The notes: generated by a model from the letters alone, not told the origin. A DNA stretch of 64,000 bases from Anisodus tanguticus (GCA_034509755.1 CM067543.1:19282954-19346953); one strand, 5' to 3'. Counted from the stretch's first letter, positions 47,205 through 59,257 are shown. Numbers and translations are program-made.

Positions 47205-47841
47205 AAAGCGGCTTGCCACTGCACACAAATTTCCACATACGCGATCCTTCCCAAGATTCTCATGGCTCGTATATGCGGATCAACTTCCACAGAAGCGGCT
47301 CCACAGGTACGGCCAGGACTCGCTGGTGTGATTGCACCAGAACCAACAACTATAGCAAATTCACAAACATCCACCAAACACCGCACCACTCGAGACCCCC
47401 CCAAATACAAACCAAATATGCTACCCAAGTGTAAACGACGCTCAAACTTGCTCACGCACTCGAAATTCTCATACGACCAAAGTAAGGTCCACTTTTCTAC
47501 AATTTCACTCAAATTCCTTAAATTAGCAAATAAGGACTCAAAACACATTTGAACGCTTCAAGAAGTGAACTAAAGACTCGACTAAGTCACAAACAACGCT
47601 CTGGACTATTGAAAGTGATGAAACTCAAATACGAGCCCGTATACTCAAAAGTCAACTTTGTGTCAACTCTTTTCAATTCTAAAGTCTCAAACTTAGGTTT
47701 TACTTCCAAAACCTATCTAGCTCGCCTTGGAAAATGTGCTACCCATCCACACAAGTCACAAACCCCAAAAAAAGTCTATGGGAAGGGTAATTTGGTCAAG
47801 TAAAGGTGCAAAGTCAAAAACGGTCGGACGAGTCATTATAA
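47205..47841 (-). repeat. Second copy of part of the family E LTR
   Basis: 47205-47740 repeats 6690-7330 with divergence. It extends about 100 bp further to CGGACGAGTCATTATA, which on the minus strand gives the LTR's start (TATAATGACTCGTCCG). Open frames here on both strands are LTR sequence, not genes. Confidence 0.6.
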
Positions 47842-49562
47842 TGAAAGAGAAAACTAATAATGCCTTAGTTAAAAAAACAATCATGTGATACCAATTTTAG
47901 CTTATTACCAAACTGTTTGAGACCATTTCAATAGAAAGACGGACAACGCTAATCCTTTGACTGCAAGCTTAGGAAAAATTATTTGCATAGCCTTTACCTC
48001 CTCATATAAACAAGATTTAAATTAAATTAGACATCATGTTTATGTTCCCAATACAAGGATACACATAAGACTGTTAAAGCTAATCACTCTACAAACAAAT
48101 CACATAATCAAATTATTGACTAAGCTAAGTTGAACATAACATAATAAGGCTAAACCAAAACATATTGTTAGCTAAACAGGGTACATACAGTTGATTAGCA
48201 TATTACCCTATCTACGCCAGTAAAACCTAAGCTAATACACATATAATCGCATAGAAAATGCTAGAATTTAAAATGAAAGGAAAGAAATTTACCTTTGATT
48301 AGAGCAGCCTTTGGTCGAGAATGGATTTGGGGATCTCTGATGCTCCTCCACACTCGTACTCAGCCACATATTCAAAAAATGGTTTTAGTGAAATAAGACT
48401 AGTCAATTTGAAGGACTCCACCTTAAATAAAGCCAAATCCCTAAGTAATCAAGTTGTTCAAGGTTGTATGCACAAAGATATGCTCAGTCTGAACTTGTGT
48501 GTGCGCGTGTAAAATGGCAAAAATGGGGTTCTTTATATAAAACCCCTAAACTCCAATTTTGTTGTTTGAAATCGATGTGGGACTGGGATATTTTGGGGGA
48601 TTCCTCTTGAATCTCGCCTAATCTCAACAATCCAATAGGAATTGAGAATTCAAAATAGCAACGAGACAAATCCCATTAAGGGATTCATCCTTGATTGACC
48701 GTGTTTCACAGGAAAAGTAGAAGAGAGGAAGGGTTTTACCTCGTTTGACTGAGATATAGTGGAAAGAGGGTAAAGCATTAATTGATTTACCTGAAATTGA
48801 CACACATATCCTGTTTAAAGCAAAAGCGCGTGAACATCTTGCCATTTTATGTCGAAGATGACGAGGGAAAGGGAGAGAGACATGGCGGCTAGGGTTTCTA
48901 AACCTTTCGGCAAAGAACGAAAATAAGGACTTGTTTGGTATACTCGGTTGGATATAGGTGGATTGGGACGGGTCAAAGTGGAGAGTGAAATGGGCTTAGC
49001 CCAACTCGTGTAACCCTACGAAAAGTAAAAGGCCAAGGGTCAATTTTTGCATAAGGTGGTTATACTTGAAAACTTTAACTTGGATAAAAAAATTCAATTG
49101 TAGCTGAATTTGAAATACGGAAATTTAATTTGACCCTTTCAATTATAACCATGATTAGCATAGGAATATATATTGACATTTCAAATTTAACCAATTTTAA
49201 AATTAAAGCCAAATAAACTACAAAATTGAGATGTAATTGATTATTTATTCAATTAATCAAATTTCTTAATTTTAACATAGTAAAATATTTATCAATTGAT
49301 CACTAATAGCTTAAAATTAATTAAATAATTATTTTCACCATTTTGAATTAAAATCTTGATAAATATGTTCAAAATTATGAAAAATATACAAAATACATAG
49401 TATGATATACACTAATCTACTTGATGATATTTTACCAAATGAAAAGGAATAATGTCACCAAAATAATTTTGTAAAAATAGGTTTTAGCTTGTAAAATGTA
49501 TATACTCATGAACTTTGAACAATTAAATATAATTATTGGAAGGCAAATTTTTGGTGTAAACA
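47842..49562 (-). repeat. Probable LTR of a minus-strand element 'G'
   Basis: The right end GGTGTAAACA is TGTTTACACC on the minus strand, an LTR start, and is preceded on that strand by GAAGGGGCAGT, a good polypurine tract. That makes this a 3' LTR. 48895-49560 is very AT-rich; 48533-48545 has TTTATATAAAAC, a possible TATA box. The left boundary is not defined; 47842 is simply the end of the previous repeat. No gene seen. Confidence 0.45.
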
Positions 49563-50259
49563 ACTGCCCCTTCGTTGTTCAGGGATGGCAAGACCATCCC
49601 TGAGCAGAGAAATTGGACACACCTGATTTTTGGCCGACCTCAAACTACTTCTCTCTTTTGTGCAAATTTCAAAAATTATGGTCATACCCTGGTATCTGGA
49701 TTTCCTACATATCCCAGACTGTTTGAGAATTCAAGCCCCTTGTAGTTTGACTCAATTGAACTTCTAATGCAATTTTTCATAAAATGAATTCTGAATCCTT
49801 CATTATCAAAACAGAAAGGTCTAGGAATGATTTTGTTGGAATGTGACCAACCATCTGGTATTGAGCCCGCCTACATATCCTTGATCTCGGGAATCAGGTC
49901 ACTTATAGTTCGACTCAATTAGCTAAAAAGGGTATCCCTTTTGTGGGAATTCCTTCGTTTGGTTTTTGAGAAAACCTTTCTGGTGTGTGTTCGACCAGTT
50001 GAGGGATTTGAAAAAGAAAGAAAAAGCAAAGAGCAAAAATTTTCAAAATCAATTTGTGGTTGAGTGTGGCGTGGAGTGATCCCCAACTCCTGGCCAGCGA
50101 GATTGACTCGCGTTGGCACCCTATCTCGATCGGTTGCGTAAGAAAAAGTTCCATGTTTGCTCCGCATGCATCAACATTTGGTTTAATCAGTCTGCTACTC
50201 TCCTTAGCGACTTCGAACTTGTATCAATATGAAAAAAACAAGGAAAAAATTGCGAGCAT
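49563..50259 (-). other. 3' internal end of element G
   Basis: Starts (minus strand reading) upstream of the polypurine tract. Two copies of the GAACTA...GTAGG hairpin motif lie on the minus strand at about 49697-49755 and 49869-49918, linking G to element C in type. No coding motif; the overlapping minus-strand frames 49915-50167 have no domain. Its boundary with the next Tat fragment is somewhere in 50170-50340. Confidence 0.45.
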
Positions 50260-51198
50260 TTGCAGGTTATTGCTGAGAAATTGAAGAAAAGCAAGGGAGG
50301 ATTTGTTGCGCAGAAAGATCGAAAAAAAGAGTAGAATATGAAGAAGGAAAAGACTGAGTGTTTTCATTTAAGGAATTGTCATCATTACAGGGACGGTTCG
50401 GAGACCAAACCGATCGCATTGACCAATCACGGAGCGACATGTATCCATAATTACAGAAGTGAAAGATGTGCTTCAGATCGTGGAGTAGAGGAAATATTTC
50501 ATTTTCCCACCAGTACGAGAGACGATTTTTCTTCTGAATTACACCGAAGTCAGGGATAAGATTATTTCCACTTCTCGATAAAGCGCAACTTTAGACCAAA
50601 AAGTGTGGGGACTATCTGTATACGGTAAAATTTAGCATGACACATGGCAAGGCCGGGTGTGCAGTTTGAGGCTAATTAGACACTCAAAAGTTTGGCTAAA
50701 ATGCAATCCCAGAGTAAGCAACTTTGGGAATGAAACCCGACAGGTTGCTACGATCACGATAGGGGAAATTATGATAATCGATCACTATTGATCCGATCCG
50801 GATATGACGCCAGACGTTACTCTTTCAACATTTAAGATTGTTATGACCTTGAATTCATCCCTATAAAAGTAGTCCAGCCTTCATGTTGGAATGACATCTA
50901 ATTCCACATTTAACGATTATAGTTTACACAACTTAGCTATATACAAGTCATTTCAGCCATTTTGTTCCTATTTCTAGTTAATTTACCAAAGCCCGTAATC
51001 ACCCCAGAGACGTCTTCATTAGGAGATCCATTCGAGCTTAGGCTATCCAGGCTACTTCTAATCAATCACTTATTTACTTAATTTAGTTTCGTTTATTATT
51101 ATTGTTTGTCAATTTGATTACTTTACTTACCACTCAAATCAATCCACATATTCTTTAAACTACTTAACAAATTAAACTATACCTTCTTGGGGTAAACA
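50260..51198 (+). mobile_element. 3' end of a Tat-lineage gypsy element with its LTR
   Basis: 50260-50600 is the non-coding tail, comparable with 15290-15600 of the nested Tat. AAGTGTGGGGACTATC (50601-50616) is the polypurine tract, and 50617-51198 the 582 bp LTR (TGTATACGG...GTAAACA) with TATAAAAG at 50862-50869. What follows is not a primer-binding site, confirming a 3' LTR. The rest of the element is missing on the left, where it meets element G. Confidence 0.8.
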
Positions 51199-51428
51199 TT
51201 TTCCAACTCATTTTTCCACTTTCGAAGTTATACTTAAGTACATTATTATAATCAAACACAACTCCATCTTCAACTGAAATGTTTAACGCTAAGTTTCAAA
51301 AATTATTAGTTAATTAAATATTAAGACATGTTTTTATCATTATAAGTTTCAAAGTTTTCAATTATTTCGCTCCAGTAGATTCAAACTATATAACATAAAC
51401 TGAAAAGAAATGAGTATATAATACTACT
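51199..51428. other. Short spacer between two Tat LTRs, nothing recognised
   Basis: AT-rich 230 bp with no gene or repeat boundary that I can identify. It is the outer flank of both the 3' LTR on its left and the 5' LTR on its right. Confidence 0.5.
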
Positions 51429-52033
51429 TGTATAGGGAAAATTCGTATAATACAACTGGACAAATTATGTCATGACATGTGGAAAGTAGCGATGAGTCAG
51501 ATACAACTCGGCTTTTAGCGCTACCGGTTGAAGCTTGAGCGGAACCGGGGGCATTGGAAGAACGCAAGGTACCAATAATTTAGAAGATCATGTGAATGGT
51601 TTAAATTCCAATGGACGGCCGTTACTAGTCCGATTCCACCCCTTCAAATGGAGCACTAACGACATTTTTGAAGACACTAATTGTTCAATTGTTAAATCAT
51701 TAATTCTCTTGTATTATTAAGGGCATAAATCGTGTGGTGTGTACCCGTGAGCTCAAGTATAAATAGGACACATTCTCCCATTATAAAATCATCATATTCA
51801 AGTTATTACAATACACTTATCAATATTATTCTCAATATTTGTGCTTTCATACTAGTCATGGAAGCTTTGCCAAGAAGCTAATATCAGGATCAGGTTAATT
51901 ATATCTTTACTTTGTCTTAATCTTACTTATTTGCATTACATATTATCTAACACTTTTTCCAAATCAGTCAATTGAGACCTACGTGTCGTTGACCACGTAT
52001 ACAAATTCAACTATACGGCTTTACGGGTAAACA
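51429..52033 (+). repeat. 5' LTR of the Tat element
   Basis: 605 bp, TGTATAGGG...GTAAACA. TATAAATA at 51758-51765 is a likely TATA box. It is only distantly similar to the LTRs at 9310 and 50617, mostly at its two ends. Confidence 0.85.
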
Positions 52034-52034
52034 G

Positions 52035-52054
52035 TTTGACGCCCACCGTGGGGC
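52035..52054 (+). other. Primer-binding site of the Tat element
   Basis: TTTGACGCCCACCGTGGGGC, one base inside the LTR, the less mutated version of the site at 9914. Confidence 0.75.
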
Positions 52055-52137
52055 CTGGACAATTGTAATGTCACAAGTGACCCCTCTTCACTAATCTAAT
52101 ATTTTAGTTAAGTTTTGTTTTTATTTAGAACAAATAG

Positions 52138-53700
52138 ATGACAAGAGTGGAAGAACTCGGAGGCAACCGCAACACCGAGAATTATACCAATCTCTCAATC
52201 GGACCAGATGGCATATCAATAGTAGACCAGGTAACAGAGGATCCGACGGTTGCAGATGGAGCCACCTCGGGAGGCGAATAGAATGAGGAGGAGGATGTTC
52301 CCAACGATGAGACGCTTGGAGATGCCATGAAAATCCTGATGGAAAAGAATGTCGCGATGAGCGGACAGTTGGACACCATGATGCATTTTTTCTCTGAGTT
52401 TGTGTCCTACAACGCTGGTAGCACGCCAAGGACAATAGCAACACCACCGGCGAACACCACAGGTGCCACAAGGAACGGCCAGAATAGTCCAAGACTCGAT
52501 GACGCAACAGGGAGTGAAACTATTCCTGAAAATCCATTCCTGGAGCAGTTTTTGAAGTTCATGAAAGATATGACAACCAAAATAGATACCAACGCGAAGG
52601 AGGAAGAGAAAAATGCCAATGAGTTTTGGCACCAATTAAATCAAATACCGAGGGGGCCCTCCTGTAATCGAAGGACCAAATGTGAGAAGATATATTCAAT
52701 TGGCGTATAAGCCAGAGGCTGTTCCTGAACTGATCTCTAAGAGGTTCAAAATGTCATTAATACCCAAGTATGATAGAACTACATATCCATAGGCACATAT
52801 AACCGCATATACCACGACCGTCAAGGGGAATGATCTAAAAGACATGAGATAGAATCGGTTCTAATCAAAAAGTTAGTTGAAAAATGCTCGCTAAGTGAGA
52901 CTTGACATGGTATTCACTCCTCCTTGAGCACTCAATTGGATAATTCGCCATACTTGACAACATGTTCATAAAAGCCCATGCGGGGGCACGGAAGGTGAAG
53001 ACAAGAAAGGCAGATATCTTTCGCATTACACAGGGAGAGACGGAACTCCTCATGGACTTTGTTTCATGGTTCCACAAGGAATGGATGCTGCTACTCGCAG
53101 CCCCAAATGAGTGGGTTGCAGAGGCTTTCACTAAGGGTTTGAACCCTTCGAGTTCGGATGCCTCACGAAAACTCAAGGAAAATCTCTTGGAATTTTAGGC
53201 TACAACCTAGGAAGACATGCACAACCAGTATGAGTCAAAGATTCTAATAGAATATGATTTTCTCTAGACTCAAGCTGGTAGCATCTTTCAAAAATCAGAC
53301 AAAGGAGCCCGGACAGATCGTAACTCTTTAAAATCCACTTCCAACCTTATCCCACTCTCAGAAAACAAGGAAGTGGATATGGTTTTCGCTCTCTTGAGAT
53401 AATAAACAACAAGGGAGGCCCCAGAAGAAATAATCAAGTATTGGTAAATTATGACAAAGAAAATTCATCCAACTCCTTTATAAAGGGGCTCGGATACCCG
53501 AAATTATCCGAACATAACTTCAACATCAACGAATATCAGATGGTTGCGGAATTGAGAATTCATCCAACATCAAAACCTCTACAGTCTGATCCAAACAAAA
53601 TAGATCACACCGTTTGGTGTGATTTTCATGACACTCACAGACACAAAACTGCGGATTGTAGCACTTATGGGAAGAGATGGCAGGAATGCTAAGCAGGGGC
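52138..53700 (+). pseudogene. Tat gag, broken
   Basis: ATG at 52138 opens a frame that is cut by TAG at 52279-52281 and resumes to 52710. It is followed in other frames by the conserved IPKYD segment (52760), the capsid core (52962-53198: FIKAHAGARKVKTRKADIF, NEWVAEAFTKGLNPSSSDASRKLKE) and the zinc-knuckle-like CDFHDTHRHKTADC (about 53620-53660). The nested Tat copy at 9982-11870 has the same order. At least four breaks prevent translation. Minus-strand frames over 52121-52635 are shadows. Confidence 0.87.
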
Positions 53701-54720
53701 CACCTATGAGAATATTTGAGAGAAATACCTCGCAACAACTATGTGCGGGGACCTCCCACTGAAGGCAACCCTAATCCGGTCGCACCACCATATATGAAAA
53801 ACATGATCTTTGGTGGGTCAATGATCACCGCTACATCCTTCACTGCGGTTAAGAAAACAAAATTTTTAGTAACATAGGAGAAGAGATTCTAGAAAATACC
53901 AGACAAATATACTATTACTTTAACCGAAGAAGACGCTTCCAGTGTTATTTCCCCCCTATAATGACATTGTGGTCATTATGATACCTATTGATTGCTTCCA
54001 GGTGAAGAATGTTTTGATCAATCCATGGAGCGCTGCTAACATCATCCAGCAAAAGTTGTAGAAGAAATGAACATGGCAGACAAAATTGTTTTGGCTGCCA
54101 GAACACTTTCAGGTTTCAATATGTCTAGTGAAACCACTAAAGGCAAAATTGACCTACCGGTGGATGCTATGGGAGTCATAAAGGTAACCAAGTTTTATGT
54201 CATCGATGGTTACATGAGATGTAATGTTATATTCGGGAGGCCTTGGTTATACGATATGAAGGAGGTCACGTCGACGTTGCATCTGCTGGTAAAATTCCCG
54301 ACACCGGAAGGAATCCAACAAATTAAGGGAGAATAACCCGCTTCTATGGAGATGTATTTCATAGAGGAACCAAAAGCAACGGCGGATCCAAATTAGCAAT
54401 TAAAGGGAGTGGAGCCCACATCAAAAGATGTCCATCAGGTTCCACCGGTAGAAATAGAATTAACATATCCAAAAGATGAATTTTCATACCGGTACCATGT
54501 GCCTAGATATTTCCAGGTACCGAATGAGTCATGCGCCAACAAATATACAGTGGAAGAGCTTGAGCAAATAGCTCTGCGAGAAGAAACTCCCAACAGGAAG
54601 GTATACCTGGGTACGGGATTAACCCCGAATCTCAGGGATTTAATGCTTAATTATCTTGCAGCTAATAGTGATCATTTTTCTTGGTCACATAAGGATATGA
54701 TAGACATCCCTCCATAAGTC
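53701..54720 (+). pseudogene. Tat protease and linker
   Basis: 54067-54336 reads AARTLSGFNMSSETTKGKIDLP and VIFGRPWLYDMKEV, the C-terminal half of a Tat protease. The catalytic Asp region (about 54000-54050) is present only as broken frame. 54409-54717 is the linker, with YLGTGLTPNLRDLMLNYL and the RT lead-in HFSWSHKDMIDIPP. Confidence 0.8.
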
Positions 54721-56040
54721 GCAACTCATAGGTTGTGCCTGTATCTTAGTTTCCCTCCATGCGGCAAAAGATGCGGCCATTCGCTGAACTCCGTAATAGG
54801 TTTGTAAAAGAAAAGGTAACTAGATTGCTTAATATAGGATCGATCTGGGAGGTAAAATATATGTATTAGTTAGCAAACGTAGTCACAGTACCTAAAAAGG
54901 GGAACAAATCTAGGATGTGCATTGACTATACAGATTTAAATAAAGTATTCCCAACAGACTCGTTCCCAATGCTAAAATAGATTAAATGATTGATGCTACG
55001 GTCGGCCACGAGTTAATGAGTTTCTTTGAGGCGCATTCCGGGTATAACCAAATAAGGATGCACCCGGAAAACCAAGTGAAAACATATTTGTTGACTACTT
55101 AATTTATTTCTATAACGTTATTCCTTTCGGATAAAAAAATACTAGCGCAACTTATCAAAGGTTAGTAAATAAGACGTTTGAAAAACAAATAGGGAAAACT
55201 ATGGAAGTATATATAGATGATATGCTTGTTAAGAGTCTTCCTGTAGAGGACCACTTGAGTCACTTGCGGGAAACATTCGAGGTGCTGAGGAAATTTCATA
55301 TGAAGCTCAACCCCGAGAAATGTGCTCTTGGGGTAGGCTCCAGAAAATTCTTGGACTTCTTGGTTTCTCAAAGAGGAATTGAGATAAACCCTGATAAGAT
55401 AAAAGCCATCGAAGATATACTAGATATGCTTGAAGATGTAAAAGAAATCCAACGGTTGACCGGGTGAGTGGCAGCTTTAAGCAGGTTTAACTCCCGGCCA
55501 TCGGAGAAGTGTCACAGGTTTTTCTCACTTCTAAAAAGAATGACTTTGCATGGACGTTCGAATGCCAGCAGGCCTTACGAGACCTGAAAAATTACTTATC
55601 TAGTACTCCGCTCATGTAAAAGCCAAAGGACGGAGAACAACTCATCATATATCTGGCGGTCTCGGAGGTAGCAGTAAGTGCAGTGCTGGTACGGGAAGAA
55701 AAAGGTATGTGATCTTTATTTATTATGTAAGTAGAGTAATGTCTGGGGCCAAAACCCGATATCACTTACTCGAAAGATTGGTTTTTGCTTTAATTATGTC
55801 ATCACGTAAGCTTCGACCATATTTTCAGTGCCACTTAATTGTTGTAGTTTCTACATTTCCACTTAAGAACGTGTTACATAAGCCCGAGCTTTTAGGGAAT
55901 TTGGCTAAATGGGTGGTGGAATTAAGTGAGTTTGATATTGAATATAAACCCCGGACTGTGATAAAGTCACAAGCCCTAGCGGATTTCGTGGCTGATTTCA
56001 GTCCGGGAGTAACCCCTTAGGCGGAAAAAGAAGTCATTTT
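54721..56040 (+). pseudogene. Tat reverse transcriptase and first RNase H
   Basis: RT begins with fragments at 54830-54940 (MCIDYTDLNK). Motif A reads FFEAHSGYNQI (about 55020-55050), with Glu where Asp is expected. The box VYIDDMLVKS is intact (55207-55236), followed by KLNPEKCALGVGSRKFLDF. RNase H: IYLAVSEVAVSAVLVREEKG-like pieces (55650-55700), then 55709-56020 with YYVSRVMSGAKTRYHLLERLVFALI and ADFSPGVTP. Stops at about 54979 and 55465 and several frame changes. Confidence 0.9.
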
Positions 56041-56510
56041 AGTCTCGGGGACTGCTCTCCGGGTCTGGGCGCTTCACACTGATGGATCCTCCAATGTCAA
56101 AGAAATCGGTCTGGGAATAGTGTTGCATACTCCCACTGGTAAAGTCTTACGGCAGGCAATACATAGTTCTCCTTTAACTAACAATGAAGCAGAGTATGAT
56201 GCTTTAATCATAGGTTTGGAATTATCTTGAGGCAAATGTGACTCACTGATTGTGGTGAACCAAGTTCACAGAGTGTTCAAAGACAAAGAGGAACGCATGT
56301 CAAGGTACCTCGAGAAGGTTCTGAAGCTGCTATCCCAGTTACAAGAGTGGACGGTTGTGCATATTCCCCAAAAAGAAAATGTAGAGGCAGATGCACTTTC
56401 GAACTTGGGCTCCAACACGGAAGTAGAAGGCCCTAAAGCTGAGTCGGTTGTTCGGCTTCTACATTCGGCCCTGGACACAGAAGGGTATGATGAGGTGAAC
56501 TCGACCAACC
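56041..56510 (+). pseudogene. Tat second RNase H domain
   Basis: HTDGSSNVKEIGLGIVL (catalytic Asp about 56080), NNEAEYDALIIGLEL (Glu, 56187-56230), a TGA at 56228-56230, then WTVVHIPQKENVEADALSNLG with the final Asp (about 56390). This is the extra RNase H found in Tat elements and related to the host and archaeal type. It should complement the RT-attached RNase H in removing RNA from the hybrid. Confidence 0.87.
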
Positions 56511-57702
56511 TAACTTGGGATTGGAAAATGAATTCATGGAATACGTTGTGAACGGAAAACTCTCAGAGGACCCGAAAGCATCCAGAGTTCTAAGGACCAA
56601 AGATGCTCGGTATTGCGTTGTTGATGCAAAATTTACCGGTGGTGCTATTATGGTCCGTTGTCTTGAAATGTTGGCCCCGAGGAAGCCGATTACGTGATGA
56701 GAGAAGTAATGAATATATATGTGGAAACCATTCCGGAGCATAATCCATAATGAGAAAACTCATGAGGGTTGGCTATTACTAGCCCCTAATTGAGAAAGAT
56801 CAAAGATGTTCGTGAAAAAATGCGACAAATGTTAGTGTCATTCGCCGTTAGTACACCAACCGAGAGAAGAATTGCATCTGATTGTATCCCCATAGCCATT
56901 CATGAAATGGGAACAAATATAGTTAGACCTTTGCCTCCGGCTCTAGGACAGGTATCACAAATTATATTTATGACTAACTATTTTTCTAAATAGGTTGAAG
57001 CAGGTGACCGACTTTATCTCACAACATATCATCTGCCATTTTGGCATCCCAAATAAGATAGCTTATGACAACGGTCGTAATTTCATTGGGGCAAAAGTTA
57101 CAATGTTCCTGGATGACTTGAACATCAAACGGATCACCTCCACTCCTTATCATCCCACTGCAAATGGTCAAGCGGAGTCAACAAACAAGACTATAATCCA
57201 AAATTTAAAGAAAACGCTTGAAGCGGCAGGACTACGACAAAGATATTATAGGCATACAAGACCACGACAAAGACGAGTACCGGAGAAACTCTCTTTTCCT
57301 TGGTCTCTGGTGCAGAAGATTTGATCCTGGTAAAAGTTGGAAATCTAAGCTTGAGGTATCTCCAAGCAGAGGAGCAAGCTAACTCAGAATCAATATCTGT
57401 GCATCTAGACTTACTCAAAGAACATCGAGATCTTGTGTACGTCCAGATGGTAGCCCATAAACAAAGAATGGAGCGATACTATAACCGGCCCACAAATCTT
57501 TGATAATTCAAACTCGGGGACTTGGTGCTCCATAGGGTAACTCAGAGCACGCGAGAACATAATGCATGGTAACTAGGTGCAAATTAGGAAGGATTGTATA
57601 TAGTCACTGGTATCACCGACAAAGGATCTTACCAATTAACAGGACAAGACAAATAAACTTCCTAGCAATTGGAACATAAGTCATTTGAAGAAATATTATG
57701 TT
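56511..57702 (+). pseudogene. Tat integrase, broken
   Basis: Opens with the conserved EFMEYVVNGKLSEDPKASRVLRTK (56527-56600). The HHCC zinc region is degraded (56640-56840). PLPPALGQVSQIIFMTNYFSK (about 56930-56990) marks the core after the first Asp, whose surroundings are mutated. The second Asp is in AYDNGRNFIGAKV (57064), and the third acid is Glu in NGQAESTNKTI (about 57175). The C-terminal part (57300-57503) has KEHRDLVYVQMVAHKQRMERYYNR. The end near SNWNISHLKKYYV is at about 57660-57702. Confidence 0.9.
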
Positions 57703-58810
57703 TAGCAAGGCAAGCATGCGCTGCACTCTTTTTCCCTTCATTTATTTTTTATCCCAATTGGGTTTTTCCGGTAAGATTTTTAATGAGGCAACACCAATAA
57801 TAGCATGTTGAAGGTCCAGGAAAAGACCCCGATTATGTTGAAGGTCCAGGAAAAGACCCCGATTATGTTGAAGGTCCAGGATAAGTTCAAAGCTTCCAGG
57901 AAAAAGCACTTATTACTAGGGACTTCCCGAATCATCAAACATTACACAAATGTAACTGGACTGACCACACTAGATGGCAGCCAGATTATTCTTACACTTA
58001 TCCTTACAATTGTAAGTTAAAGAAATTAATAAAGTTTTCCCTTTATGATTAAATAAATCTTTACCATCAAGAGCATTAAAGTGTGTGTTGTTATAAACAT
58101 GTAACATTATGTACCTTAATGAACAGGAGATGTCCTTTTCTACAACACCATTAAAAATAATGGCTCTCTCTTATTAAAATCCTTTAATAGAAATTAGAAG
58201 TTTAAGACTCCAGTCGTTCAAAGCACCAGAGTAAGAAGTTGACCGGAACCAAGAAACATTCGGGACCAACTGCAAAGGCCATGTGAAGCCCGAATGAAAG
58301 ATAGAAAATACATCTTCAAAAGTAAATTCAAGTCTCGTGAAAACTTATTAAAAACTTCAAGGCTTTGAATTTTTTAGTAAAAGCAAACTTCATATTTTGC
58401 TAGAATTGTTAAGGGATGGTAAAGTTTCAAATTACCAGATAAATTTATAAGAGGAATGCAAACTTGATTCTATAAAAAACATGAAATGAAAACCATGAGC
58501 AAATTTGTGAGAAAAGGAAATTCATTCATTCATAGTTTACCGAGAAAAAAACTAACTCGGCAAAAAGAGAACTACCGGGCCCGAAAGTGACCCGATTATA
58601 TAAAAAACAAGGCAAAAATGAACCGTGAGAAAGGTTACAAAACATTAGCTCCATGGTTTGCTGGGGGTGTTTTAGTGAGAACATCAAAATAAAAATAACA
58701 AAAGGTCAGGCGAGGGGACATCCCATTCATCCTGGTCTGATCCGAACAGATCTTGTTGAATGAATTGATCCATTGTTGTATGCCCCTACTTCTTAGTCAA
58801 TTTATTCCTA
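57703..58810 (+). other. Region between pol and the reverse-strand ORF of the Tat element
   Basis: No gene seen. It contains a 30 bp tandem repeat (57805-57892, listed separately) and AT-rich sequence. Confidence 0.6.
57805..57892 (+). repeat. 30 bp tandem repeat, nearly three copies
   Basis: ATGTTGAAGGTCCAGGAAAA... repeated at 57805, 57835 and 57865; the first two copies are identical. In the open frame it would read as repeats of MLKVQEKTPI, but nothing suggests that this is translated. Confidence 0.9.
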
Positions 58811-59255
58811 CTAGGACCCGCCGCACTTCCTTTGACTACTCCTGAGATATAGTGGAAAGATTTTGTTATGGTGGAGAGTGGGGAGTGAAAAGACCAATGC
58901 AGCAGAGAAGGACTGCATGAATCGGAATCCACTAATTAAGACAGATGATTTAGTTTCCACATCAGAATAATCTCCATCTCTGTGTAGCTCCTCCAAGTAT
59001 AACTCCGCATTGTGAAGGTCGATCTCCGCATCGAGGATTTCAGAAGGGATATCAATCCCTGGCTTGTTGGCTTCCTCAAGGGTATCTATGCAAGTCTCTA
59101 AAATGGAAAAATCCATGCACAACTTCCACCTTCGATATGTGTCCTGGAGCTCAGCTATGATATTCTCAGAAGAGATGAATTCTCCCGGCTAGTGGCCAAA
59201 TCTGCTTCCAACCTAGTTTTCTTTCCCTGAAGAGTCATGTATGAGGAGGTCAAGA
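58811..59255 (-). pseudogene. Reverse-strand ORF of the Tat element, truncated
   Basis: The minus strand from 59255 reads SSYMTLQGKKTRLEADLA, then, after a frame change, CMDFSILETCIDTLEEANKPGIDI and ILDAEIDLHNAELYLEELH: helical, Leu/Glu-rich, probably coiled-coil. Tat reverse-strand ORFs often end in such a region. The N-terminal part is missing, cut by the junction with pararetroviral DNA. Function not established. Confidence 0.5.
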
Positions 59256-59257
59256 CT

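Larger units (their letters stand above)
51429..59255 (+). mobile_element. Tat-lineage Ty3/gypsy element, 3' end truncated
   Basis: 5' LTR, primer-binding site, gag, protease, RT, RNase H, second RNase H and integrase follow in order, then a reverse-strand ORF. The 3' LTR is absent because the element is cut at about 59255, where pararetroviral sequence begins. The two RNase H domains (55640-56020 and 56041-56510) are the hallmark of the Tat lineage. Stops and frame changes occur in every domain. Confidence 0.9.

Noticed and set aside
47162..47552. Overlapping frames on both strands (122 and 128 codons) near 47.3 kb
   Set aside because: The region is LTR sequence duplicated from 6.7-7.3 kb, where the same frames are not kept open.
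48321..48845. Short frames on both strands between E and G
   Set aside because: They are inside a probable LTR, have no domain and no codon-like bias.
52121..52635. Minus-strand frames of 128-139 codons over Tat gag
   Set aside because: They are antisense to a recognised gag, and no known Tat reverse-strand ORF lies here.
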